From Posidonia oceanica (lineage: Eukaryota > Streptophyta > Magnoliopsida > Alismatales > Posidoniaceae): a stretch of 64,000 bases of DNA. The notes under the pieces were generated by a model. The model saw only the letters and a list, made by a program, of their open reading frames with translations. It was not told the origin of the DNA and did not search any database. This document shows positions 43,316-54,510 of this stretch, one piece after another (the first letter of the stretch is position 1; every line of letters starts with the position of its first letter). The stretch lies in the NCBI GenBank assembly GCA_037176725.1, contig JAZBRS010000020.1:82468001-82532000 (forward strand). Reading direction: 5' to 3'. A program made the translations under genes and the position numbers.

Positions 43316-46300
43316 TGTAGTAATCCTGAATTCTAATCGTCCATGCATGATGCTGAAAGCTCACGTGCACTGATCAAAATAGGCTCACTATATGCGGCAG
43401 GATCCGAGGGAAGAAACTCGACTCGGAAACGCTGGCAAAAGAAGAAAAAAGAAATGATAAGACAAATCGGAGTCGCCATGAGGTCTATTGAATTGGGAGA
43501 CAGGGAAAATCGAGGGTAAAGCATGAAAAGACATGCAAAACCGGATGCAAAGAGGGGGCAGAGGGATGCGATGCAACACAATGTGATGCTATGCTATGAC
43601 ACATGCCTAGGATGAAGGAAAGGTCGATGCGGGCCAAGAGAAAGGGCAAGGACTCCTGTTACGCACGGGGAAGGTGTTAGGCACCCCCGATACGTCTGAG
43701 AGTCGGTCTTTCTTAGGCAATCTCGCACGCTAATGCAGGGAAGTGCTAGCCTAATGCCTAAATGCAATGAATGTCTGCCTACTATGCATGGGAAATAAAC
43801 ATGCTATCTATGTGCTCAGCAGCGCTGCTAGTGTTCCGAACTGGGCGAACCCTGGTTCGTGAGAACTCCTAGGCAGTAAGCATCATAGCCCTAATGCAGA
43901 TGCAGGCGGTAAAACAAAACTGCGGGGAAAACCTGGCAATGCAAGCGACATGCAAGGAGCAAACCAAAGCAGGCGCGAAAAACGGTGCGAAAGCGCAGAA
44001 AACGATGCAGGGGTGCGGAAAACGATGCAAAGGCACGGAAAACAATGCAAAGGCATGAAAAATGAAGCAAAGGCACGGAAAACGATGCAGGGGCGTGGAA
44101 AACGATGCAGGGGCATGGAAAACGATGCAAAAGCGAGGTGCAAAGCCAAAACAGGGGTTAAGCAGCATGCATGGGGGTTTTGGTACGCATTGGGAGCAAT
44201 AAAACGCGGAAAACGGCAAACGAAATCAAATCGGTGTTTTAAAATCAAATCTAGCCAACTGTAAACGTTGGACGCTAGCAACTGCGGCGTCCAACATTGG
44301 ACACTGCCATTGCTGGCGTCCAACACCTGTTGGAGGCAGACAGCATGCAACTTTTGAAAAAGAATGCATCCTAGCTATATGGATGCAATGCAGATGCAGA
44401 AATGCAGCAAAATGGGTGCATGACATGTAGGGCGAACATGGCAACGACACAGAAGCAGATTCAGAGCAAAGGGGCAAGCTAAGATCAAGAATCAAAGCAA
44501 GCAGGGTGTTGGATGCCCGTGCGCATGGCGTCCAACGTTAGACGCCAGAGAGGCTGGCGTCCAACACAGGCCAGAAGATAGCAAACTAGATAAGCAAACA
44601 GATGACAAATAAAATACTGGAGCATGCATTTGGGCTACTGAAAGTAGGTAGAAGGTAGACATGCAAGCATAGGAGGCATAAGAAACCAAGAAAACAATAC
44701 CTGCAGCATGTGCCAGGCATGAAGCTCAACCAGAACGTTGGATGCAAGTTGAACCGGCGTCCAATGTTGGACGCCAGGAACAGCGGCGTACAACACACTG
44801 GGAGGCACAAACACATAAGAACTTGCATAAAATATAGCATACGATCTATGAAAGCTGAAGAACAATTGCAGCGAAGACTAAGCATGCATATAAACACAAG
44901 AATCATGCGAGCATACAGATCAGAGCATCATGCAAGCTTAAAAGACCATGACAGAGGAGCAGGGACGTTAGACATTGGTGACAGCAGCGTCCAACATTGG
45001 ACGCTGAAGTCCCCGGTGTCCAATGCCTGCAGAATGCAAACTCACCTACACAAGGGGGAGCTCAGCTCTAAACCCCACTTAACATTCATGCAAACTACTG
45101 ATGACATGCCAGAGCAAGAAGAAACATTCATAGCAAGCATATAATTTATGAGAAGCAAGTAAGAAGAAAGCCTGCATAAGAATAAAGGATAAAAAACCAA
45201 GAAAAAGGCATGCAACTTGAGAGGAGATTAAGAAGCCTAAGCATGGTTGCCATAGGGACCAGGCATCTTTAAGCATACACAGATCATGCATAGATATCCA
45301 AAAGAGGCAAGGTGCAAACATGGTAGCAAAGTAGAGCTAACAGAGTTGTTGGATGCTGGATGAACTAGCGTCCAACGTTGGTCACGGCTCACCCAGGCGT
45401 CCAACGTAGGCAGACAGCAGATGACTTAAAGCATGCAAAAAAGGATTTAGGCATGGATCCAAACAAGAAAGTAAGCATGGCATAGCATCTGAAAACAAGT
45501 GAAGAAGGCATGCAGCATGGATTCGCAAAAAAAAACAAGCAACGGCAAAGCATGGCAAAGCAAGGGCAAAGGCAAACAAAGCAGGGTGTTGGATGCTGGC
45601 TACTACCGCATCCAACGTTGGACACACCAGCTTGGGTGTCCAACACACTAAAGATCCTCCTGGCCACGAATCGCGACCAAAACGATCCAAAACTTCAAGA
45701 AAGCTTGCTAATAAGCAAGAGTGATTGACAATAAGCATGGTGGTATGCTTGGTGCCAAGATTAGGCGGGTGGATTGCTCCACCCACCTCCTCCTCCTCAC
45801 TGCCGGAAAACCAAGGCGAGGAGGGGTGTGTGCTGTGCAAAAGGGCATGGAAAGCATGGGGAAATACTCAACCTATCATGCATGAGCTATAGGGATAGAA
45901 AACTAACCTGGTTGCAGCCTAGAATGGCGTGTCGCACTCACGGCCGGCACTGTGGAAGATGGCAGCGAGGCTAACTCCGACGAGCTTGCTTGGCTTGCAG
46001 GGGGCACGGGAGAGAGCGGCGAAGGTTCGGGAAGGAAGGTGGATACTTGGTCTTTGCTTTGGAGGTGGCGAATTGGCGAGGGAGTGGCTGTGCTGGTCTG
46101 TGCGTGCATGCAAAGGAGGTTGTTTGGTGCTGGTTTTGTGTTGGGTGCATGGGTTCTGCTGCGGAAATGGCAACGACTGCAGCGGGAATTGCAGGTCTTG
46201 CAAAGGTGTGGCAGGTCTTCTGAGTGAGGGGAAGGCACGAGGATTGGCAGGACGGGTGTGGGCATGCCACAGGGCGGCGCCGGAGATGCTGGTGGCAGAG

Positions 46301-46814
46301 GAATCAACGGCGGATGGCAGAGAGAGGAAGAGAGAGCGGGAAATGGGCTGGGGAAGAAAGGATGGCTAGTAAGTGGAGTAACTCGGCCTTGGAAGGTAGT
46401 GGATGGCTTGGAGTGCAAGAAGGGACAGGTAGTAAGTGCGGAGGGGCGGTGGAGTGGACGGGAGGTGAGCCAAAGGAGGCAGAGCAGCCGCTGCTGCAAC
46501 CGAGTCGTTGGACGCTAGAGCAGAAGGCGTCCAATGTTGGATGCTAGCATAGGGCGCGTCCAACGTTGGACGCTGCCTATTCTAGCGTACAACAAACCTA
46601 GGATGCAAAAGGCTGAAATGGGCTTGGGCTTGGGCTTAGAAAGGTTTAAAAATATGCAAAAAGGCTTGGGTTGAGGGTTTGGGGTTTAGGTAAGGTTTTA
46701 GGTTGGGTTTTAGGGTAGAAATGGGTTAGTCTAAAAAAGAGTGCCATCCTAGAGTCCAAACAAGCTTGCAGGAGAAATTGCCAACTTCCGGGCTGTCAGA
46801 ATGGGGTATCTATA
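43316..46814 (-). repeat. 3' LTR of element B (3.5 kb)
   Basis: Plus-strand ends are TGTAGTAATCC and GGGGTATCTATA; in minus sense the start is TATAGATACCCC, where the first G of TG is mutated. It contains the conserved block (43645-43720), a 20-bp minisatellite (43975-44140), seven double-hairpin modules (see findings) and a GC-rich end (45900-46500) with artefact ORFs on both strands. By eye, its first 265 bp differ from the 5' LTR at about 11 positions, all transitions. Confidence 0.93.
43975..44140 (-). repeat. 20-bp minisatellite of LTR B (3' copy)
   Basis: Units such as GCACGGAAAACGATGCAAAG, about eight in a row. The same array is at 55160-55310 and, reversed, at 58700-58880. It is related to the 30-bp array of the solo LTR. 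Confidence 0.85.
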
Positions 46815-46827
46815 GATGCCCCTCCCT
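46815..46827 (-). promoter_or_regulatory. Polypurine tract of element B
   Basis: Minus strand reads AGGGAGGGGCATC directly before the 3' LTR start at 46814. It primes plus-strand DNA synthesis in such elements. Confidence 0.85.
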
Positions 46828-48417
46828 GAGCGAGGTCAAGTGTAGCGAGACACTGCTCAGGGTAGACGAGACACCCTACCTGACGCCGGCAGGAGCGCAA
46901 ATTACTGTTGGCGTGAGTCATTTATCCGGCAGATGCACCGGAAATCATGACTCGATGCCACAATGCAGATGCAGATGCGAATGCTAATGCAATGCAATGC
47001 ATGCTAATGCAGAAGTTAGTGCAGATGTTATGTTAGTGCAGATGCTAATGCAGAACTGGCGTGCGATGCGAATGCTGATGCTGAACTAGTATGAACTAGT
47101 GTGCGTGTGGGTGCTGTGCATGGGGAGATGCTATGCTAATGCATGGTGAGTGCTGGTGCTAATGCTGATTCTGATGCTGATGCTATGGGTGCTTGCTATG
47201 CTTGCGGGTTCTAATGCTTGAGTGCTTGCCATGCTTGTGAGTGTTAATGCTATTACTGTGCGTGCTAGTGCTAATGCTGTGCATGCCGGTGCTGTGAATG
47301 TAGCCACCAAACAGGGAATGCTAGGGTAGTGCAGTGATGCATGCTGAAGCGAGGGAAAGTAGGGAGGCTCTACGATGCAATGCGACAAGTTGGCTGCTTG
47401 TCCAAACTTACGCAAAAAGTTGCTCCGGGAGGACTACCACGCTTGCCGCTTGGGCAGGTTGGCCGCTAGTCCGGGGGAGACCAAGGGGTCCTTGTCCGTT
47501 CAGGACAAGTGAAACAAGTAGGAGCTCGCGAGGCCGCGAGAAGGAGAAAATGCTTGCCTCCAGCTGAGGCAGCAGACAGGCAGAAGAGGCAGAAGGGGCA
47601 ATGCAATGCAAAGGATGTCCTAAGCATTGCAAGAAGGTGAATGCAAATGCGGATGAATGCAAACACTAGAATGCTATGCTGATGCTGATGGTATGCTTAC
47701 GCTAACGCTTACTGCGCTGAACTCCTCTGGGGAAAAGCGGGATGGTGCATGCACGCGGAAAAGTGGAAATGCAATGCAATGCTGTCGCTGGCCAATGCAA
47801 GTAGGCCAGGCAACGGGGGTGCCATTCGCAAAGCTCGGCTGTAGATGAATGGCAATGCAAGCGCATGGAGTACAGCAGAAAGTAAATATGCTAAAAGTAA
47901 AGCAGGGGATGTGCATGCAGCGGCGGGCACGAAATGTCCGGGAAAGTGGAATGTGGAAGTTGGTGTAAGGACCACAGAGGAGCGGCAATGCAATAAGGGT
48001 GCAATGCATGAGATGTTATGCAGTGGGATGCAGGGTATAAATAGTGGAATGCCGGGCACGCGGAACCGAGAAAACGATCCCAAGGCCGCGCACTACTGCG
48101 GGTGCCATCCAAAGCCGGCAAGCTACGAAAGTCCTGCGGGTGCCGAGGATGTTACCTTAAGCAGTACGCGAACCAGGGGTTCCGATCCTAAGCACGCAAT
48201 GTCCATGTAATGATGAGATGCATTACTGGGACTGACTCTACAAGGCATACAAAGAAGCTACATGATGCTATGCAATGCGAATGCTGTGAAATGCAGTGTA
48301 CAAATAGTAGACCGTGGGGCACACGAAACTGGGAAAACGATCTTGGTCGCGCGATGTCCGTGAGATGATGAAATGCGAATGCCATGCAACAAAATGCTAT
48401 TATACTAAGATGGAATG
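46828..48417 (-). other. 3' internal non-coding region of element B, part 1
   Basis: No gene found. Short inverted repeats occur at 46841-46856 (AGTGTAGCGAGACACT) and 46858-46880. A hexamer-rich stretch with ATGCTA/ATGCAG/ATGCGA words spans 46964-47300. Two similar segments about 270 bp apart (48010-48100 and 48285-48370), each with ACGATC and a CGCG-containing core, look like a tandem duplication. Confidence 0.6.
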
Positions 48418-49150
48418 GGTGATAGGTTAACGGACCTATCGTCGGATAGTTAGGGCTATCAGCCCGTGAGGAGTTAACGGACTCATCACTGGATAGTTGG
48501 GGCTATCAGCCCACGGATGGTGACAGGCCAGCGAGTCTGTCAGGCAAGAGGGGTGATTACAAGTGGGATAGCTTGTAACCACAAGTGCAACGGGAATACC
48601 ATACCCGAAGGTATGGCAGAGGTCCGTAGACGCTCCCGTAACAGTTAGGGATGTCAGTCCAAATGCAGATGGAGATGGGATACCATGGGGCAGCTAAATA
48701 AAGATGCCCCTGGTATTGGTGAATGATACTAGGGGGCAGCCGAAGCGCCCTTCGCATCAAAATGCAAGGTCGAGACAGCACTAACGGGTTTGTCAGCCGA
48801 GTAGTTAGGGCTACCAGCCCGAATGTAGTGAAATGGACGTAAGGGCTCACCGTGCAAAGTGCAATGACAGTGGGGGTGCAATGGAATGATGCAAATGTAG
48901 GGTGATAAGTTAACGGACTTATCGCCAAATAGTTGGGGATATCAGCCCGAATGCAATGCGAATATGCGGGATGACATTTTAACGGGCGTCAACCGAGCAG
49001 TTAGGGCTACCAGCCTGATGCAGAGGAATGCAGAGTGATAGGTTAACGGATCCATCACCGAGCAGTTAGGGCTGCCAGCCTGAATGCAGAATGATGGCAT
49101 GATAAAATGATAGGTTGACGGACCCATCGTCGAGCAGTTAGGGCTGCCAG
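48418..49150 (-). repeat. Two-hairpin array of element B, main block
   Basis: Repeated pairs of small hairpins. Hairpin 1 is GATAGG-TTAACGGA-CCTATC or GATAAG-TTAACGGA-CTTATC. Hairpin 2 is GNAG-TTAGGG-CTNC, with paired changes (GATAG/CTATC, GTAG/CTAC, GCAG/CTGC). Copies begin near 48423, 48477, 48527, 48773, 48902, 48970, 49030 and 49109. A three-arm hairpin homologous to that of A lies inside at 48679-48736. Confidence 0.85.
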
Positions 49151-50584
49151 CCCGATGCAGAAATGATGCAGAAAGGAAACAGGAACCCATCGTGATAATC
49201 GTGCAATGGTCTCAGCGCAGGCATGCTTCGTGGCGTCACGAGGTGACAAACGAGGTACATGCCAGTCATCACGGACCTACCCATGTAGTGGGCGGCAAAA
49301 TTTGAAAAGCGCGAAGCCTTTGAGCGAGGCAGGCAAAAGTGGTCGTCCTTGGCTCCGATTTTCGAAAACAGGGAGAAGAAAAGATAAGGACATATTACAG
49401 CATGCATGTTTTGGTGGCTTTGGACTCGAAGCAGCTATGCCATGAGGATGCTTCTGCAATTCCTGACTCAGGAGACTTGATCCTCGAGCAATGCCATGCC
49501 GAGTTGTGGTCGGTGGCTCTCTTTCTCACTCTTGGTTCGGGATGAGGCCTTGGCGTTGTAGAGTATAGCCTTTGGCGAGTAGCAGAAGCATTGGATGCAA
49601 CTTCTTAGCCTCCATCTCAATTCTTCGGGGACTAGCTACCGCTTTTGACACTCACAGAATAGATCTTTCTTTTCCCCTCATGAGTGACTGGAGTTGCATC
49701 TAGCCTGCCAGGGGAGTAGAGATGTCTGCAGAGGAGATTGGAGCGTGCTGCTGCGCTCGGAGGGTGGGGCTAGGTCCTCCTGATAATGCATCCCGTGCAG
49801 TTGCCAGTGTGGCGCTTGGAGTTGAAAGCTGAGGGAGCTTCGACGCTCGTCCAAGTCACTCCTCTCATGAGCGCCTTCTTTCTTCAACTTCTTTCTGCAT
49901 TTGTCTTTTGTGCTCAGCATGCATATCATGTTGTCACATTTCTTTTGCTCACATGACCTCTATTCTTTTGGATATACATGACTTCGCCCTCTTGGGGTAG
50001 TAGTCCCGAATGAGGCGTTGAGAGTTCGACTGATTGGCGCACACCCTCAGCCTCTGCAATGTGTCAACAGCCTCTGGCTATGCCCTGCTCTGCTTTGGTC
50101 CTCTCCATGTATGGTGACTCTCTGGTTAAGGTGGATCTCGCTTCGAGAGCATTGAGCTCAGTGAGACACTCTGTTCTGCTCTAGTCTCACTCTGTAGTCA
50201 CATACAAGAGATGGCACCGCTCGGGTGAGACCTGCCTGAGATCGTCACTGCTTGACATCCTTCAGGCGCTGCTTGTTTGTTCAAAGCCGGTTTCTGATTA
50301 TGCAAATGTTTGTGGGTTTTGTGTATTTTAGCAGGGGAAAGGACAAACATGTTTTTAGGTTTTGCATTGGTTTTGTATTTTTATGATTTTTGTTTAGGAA
50401 AACATAAAAGGGAAAACCAGCAGAAAGCCGAAGAAAATATTTTTGCTGTTTTTTATTTTCTTAATTTTTTTGGCTTTATGCTTTACAAAATGCGAGAAAT
50501 GATATGTACATGCAATAAGTGACAATGCATGATGGCAGATATGTGCAAGATGGTGGATATGCATGCAAAGTGATTGATATGTGC
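49151..50584 (-). other. 3' internal region of element B, part 2
   Basis: 1.4 kb with no recognised domain on either strand. Short open frames are present but none resembles pol or the DUF7745-like ORF of A. Confidence 0.5.
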
Positions 50585-50735
50585 AGGTGATAAGTTGACG
50601 GACTTATCGCCGAATAGTTAGAGATATCAGCCCAGATGATAAGTTGACGGACTTATCGCCGAGCAGTTAGGGCTGTCAGCCTAGTGATGATAGGTTAACG
50701 GACCTATCGCCAGATAGTTAGGGGTATCAGCTCAG
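50585..50735 (-). repeat. Two-hairpin array of element B, second block
   Basis: Three more copies of the pair: hairpin 1 at about 50589 (GATAAG...CTTATC), 50638 (GATAAG...CTTATC) and 50690 (GATAGG...CCTATC). They are spaced about 50 bp and lie near the 3' end of gag. Confidence 0.85.
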
Positions 50736-50900
50736 ATGATGAATGCATGTAGGAAAAAATGTAAGTTTTTAAGGTTTTTGCTGTTTTTATGCTTTTTATG
50801 ATTTTTTGACATGGCAAGAAAATGCAAAAACAAAACAAAAACGAAAAAGAAAAGAAAAGACAGTGCAGGAAAGAAAAGAGAGGTAATAGGGACTTACCTG

Positions 50901-51216
50901 TCAGCGACCTCGGGAGGGAGGTGCTGGGTCTGCCCCTATGCTGCTGATGCTGTCGGTGGGATCCACTGTTGGCAGTGCGGGGAGCACTAGGGCTGCTGGA
51001 TCTGCTAATGGCAGTGTGGGGAGCACTAGGGCTGCTGATGCTGGAGGAAAGACTAACCTGGACGGTGTTGCGACTGAGCCTGCTGTTGATTTTGCCATTG
51101 CGCTTCCGAGCGTCCCCTGGGCAAACAGGGAGAGATAGGAAGAGGAGGTTGTGCCGATGGGATCGGAAGGAACCACCAGGGCAGAGCTGGATTCAAAGAA
51201 GATTGGGGTAAGCCCC
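50901..51216 (-). pseudogene. Possible gag tail of element B
   Basis: A different phase from gag holds an open, Ala/Pro/Leu-rich frame (51230-50901) with a repeated stretch (VLPTLPLADPAA, VLPALPTVDPTD). It may be the frameshifted continuation of Gag, or chance. No family is recognised. Confidence 0.3.
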
Positions 51217-53385
51217 CTAGGTTCCGACATCCTCGAAGCCCGCAGGCTCAGAAGAGGGAGGGCCAGCTACGCTAGGGTGTGCGAGTGTAGGTGCAGGTGT
51301 ATGAGCAGCCTCCTGTGAACTGACGACGAGGGTCCCGTTGTCAATCAGGTCCTGAACGACATCCCGGCGAGTGAGGCAATTATCCGTTGAATGCCCCATG
51401 GTTCGATGGTAATCGCAATACTGGCTTGCATCGTACCACCTCAGAAGAGGATTTGGTGGCGGGCGAGTTTCCGGAAGCCTCAGAAGCGACACAACCTAGG
51501 GAAAGACGACGCTTAGCGGCTCACCAAGTGGGGTGAAGTCACTTTTAGCGCGGTGGACTCGTCTCTGCCTAGGTTGTCCTCCTTGCTGAGTTGGTGCGAG
51601 GTGATGCACTGGCTCAACGGTGACAGTGTGTGCAGTGGGTGCATAAATAGGTGCATGCACTAGCGGAAAAGGGTCCGGCTGACTTTCTACAAAGGCAAGC
51701 ACCTCAGGAGGATCAGCGCATGCGACGGCGTGCTGCTCGGAGTAGTCGGAAGCGAAGTTGTTGCTGCTATTACTGCTGCGGTGATCGCTGGTGCTGTTGG
51801 CCTGCCTAGCCAATGCAGAAAGTGTGGGGAAATGCCCACTCTGCAGTGAGCTTTCCACACGGGCGCCAGCCTTAATCAGTGATGCAAAACTAGTGATGTG
51901 CTGGATGCAAAGCAAAGTCCCAGTCGCTGGCAGCGCCCCTTTGACGATCATCTCGATAGAATCCTCCTTGGAGGGCCTATCTTTGACCTAGGCGGCTGTG
52001 GAGTGCCAGCCACTGACATACTCCCCGAATGGCTCTTGGGGCCTCTTCCGGATGGCGACGAGATCCTCCCTCTTGGGGATCAAGTCGAGGTTGAAAGCAT
52101 ATTGCTCAAGGAAAGCCCGAGAAAGACCAGTCCAAGTCTGAACCGCAGCCGTGTCAAGGGACGTGAACCACCTGAGCGCGGGGCCGGTCAAACTCTTCTG
52201 GAATAGGCGGATAAGGAGCCTTTCATCAGCCTAAAGCTGAGCAAGGTTCCTGCAATATGCCTTCAGATGCGAGATGGGGTAGCCTCTGCCATCATATTTA
52301 TCAAAGTCCAGGATGCGGAACTTCGATGGGAGTGCGGCCCCTGGAAAGAGACAGAGGTCACAAAATTGGTAAGGCTGGCGGTCCTAGCCTTGCACTTGAC
52401 GAAGTGCTCTCTCTAGATCACCCAACCTGGTAAGGAAGGCGTTTGAGGCTGCTGCTGGCGATGGTTGTGCAGCAGAGGCAGGGACCACGTATGCTGTGCA
52501 GGTCGCGCGAGAGCGTTCCTCTGGATCCACCATCACGCCACCTAGTGTTGTAGCGTGAGGGCCAGCATACCCGTGCGATGGTGCAAAGTGCGGTGCTATG
52601 TATGCAGGAGTCTGAACCTGATGCAAAGAAGATGGATAGATAACATGCTGTGTAGTGTATGGTACAGTGCAGGGGAGCAGCAGCTGTTGCACTGGCACGG
52701 TGCCGGGCAACGGGCCTGAGGGGTGCTGTGCTCCTGCCAATCCAGAAGACTGGCCACCAGAGGAAGGAGTTGCATGCTGTGCAAAGTGCTGTGCAGGTGC
52801 AAGAGGCCGATAATGCGCTTCCATCGTCGGAGCTGTGAGGAGCTGGGGTGACAGAAAGGGCAGAGGTGCAGTGTAGTATGCCTGCAGGGCTACAGAGGGC
52901 AGCACTGGAACCTCAGGGGTTGGGCGGGAAGAGCAGGCCACAGTTGGGTCGAGTGCGAGAGCTATGCTTCGCAGCCTATCAGCCTTAGCCAATAAACGCT
53001 GTGCTTGCGAGGCTGAGAAAGCATCGACCGACGGGGCAGGACGTAAGGAGGTGTCCGCCATGGGAGGCGCGGAAACCAAGGAAGCAATAGGAGTGGATCC
53101 TACGCAAGAGGTAGCCGTAGAAGGCTGAATTCCCGAGACGAGAAGGCCCTGGGATGGAACAGAAGGCAACACTCCTGGAGCTAGAGTGGCGGTCACCGCG
53201 GCAGACTCGGTGACAAGCTCTAGGTCAGCTAGGGTCGACCCTTGGTCTAGATAAAGGGGCTGGGAAGTCTCTTGCACCAGAAGTGGAGAGGAGACGGGGG
53301 ACACCAAAGCAGGAGAAGGAGAGACCGAAGTCGGCATCTCCCTTGACGCCAAAGAGGAAGAGGGCTCGTCGGTATGCTGGGCCAT
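51217..53385 (-). pseudogene. gag: Gag of element B
   Basis: Start ATG at 53385 (MAQHTDEP), same as A and C. One phase is kept over 2.17 kb, but it has five stops, all TAG: 52384-52386, 52231-52233, 51988-51990, 51496-51498 and 51217-51219. Order: Pro/Ser/Ala-rich N-terminus, capsid core with WFTSLD (about 52330-51800), a Ser/Asn-rich stretch, and a zinc knuckle CDYHRTMGHSTDNC (about 51420-51370), again C-x2-H-x4-H-x4-C. The protease is not present. Length to the knuckle is similar to A. Confidence 0.9.
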
Positions 53386-54489
53386 AGTAGACGGTGATCG
53401 AAAGCAAACAGGTTTGCGGCTGAAGGCAGGGACACAAGACCTAAGGTGAGCTACTGTCGGAGGCGACAGACAACTCAGAGACAGAGAGGGACGCTCAGGA
53501 TCCTAGCTGAAGGGACCCACACCTACCTGCAAAACAAATAAACGTGTTAGAGGTTGGATGCAAAAAAGAGTTATTAGGGGTGGCATGATGCAGATGAATG
53601 CCCTAATATGCGCTCTCTCACCATGCATGTTCTGAGTAGATGACCTACCAGGACGCACTCAGGGGTAATGGGATTATGCAGACACCAGGCCAGAAAAAAG
53701 GCTCTTGTCTTGACCCTGCCAAAGCTCAGGTATAACGGGTGGTGCATTGGTGGCCTCAACCCTGCTAGAAGCATGGGTGGTACCCTCCAATAGCCCCGAT
53801 GCGACCCCTGGACAAGGGGGGACAGACCGACTGACTTGCGCCACGCCAAAGCATTGGGGGTAAGAGGCCGAGGCTATCCTTCTCAGATTGTGGGTTGACT
53901 CAGATGAGAAGAATGCATGCTTTCTAAAATGCTGATGCGAATGCTTTAGAGCGTTTTACTTGCGTTTTATTTAACCAAGGGGAAAAGAATTGCAAGCTTT
54001 GGCTCTAGTTGTGCTTAGATGTTATTGCTTTGCTTTATTGTGGCTTTTAAATTAAGCAAGGGGGAAGCAAGCAAGTTTCTACTATCCTAGGCATGGCATA
54101 TGCGAATGGGAGAGAAACAAGAAATCATGGCATGCAAGCAATTCACACAGCAAGGCAAAAAGCATGGGCATGGCATGTGCAAGTGTATGTGGTCATGATA
54201 GTGAAAAGAAAACACATATCATATCAAAAAGCAAGTATGCATGGTATGTGCGTGCATGGTGGCATAGTATTTGTGTAAAACAAAACACATATCACACAAA
54301 AAGCATGTATAGTGCGCCAAGCAAGTATTTAGGCATGTGATGCAGGTAAATAAAGCAGCGCAAGCAATCATGGCATAAAGCAAGTAAATAAAGAAGCAGG
54401 CAGGTAAGCAAGTAAGGCAAGCGGAAGCAAAACGCAAGCAAAGCACAAAAGCAAGCGGCGAGAAGGCCAAGACGAAAGTCGGAGTACAA
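53386..54489 (-). other. Leader of element B
   Basis: Untranslated region between primer site and gag, homologous to the leaders of A and C in reverse complement. No gene seen. Confidence 0.75.
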
Positions 54490-54509
54490 GCTCCCCAGCG
54501 GAGTCGCCA
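54490..54509 (-). promoter_or_regulatory. Primer-binding site of element B
   Basis: Minus strand reads TGGCGACTCCGCTGGGGAGC, one base inside the 5' LTR end at 54511. It is the best preserved of the three Tat primer sites here. Confidence 0.92.
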
Positions 54510-54510
54510 T

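Noticed and set aside
45903..46499. Pro/Ser-rich 198-residue frame on the minus strand in LTR B
   Set aside because: GC-rich LTR end with open frames in all phases, and the matching part of LTR C is broken differently.
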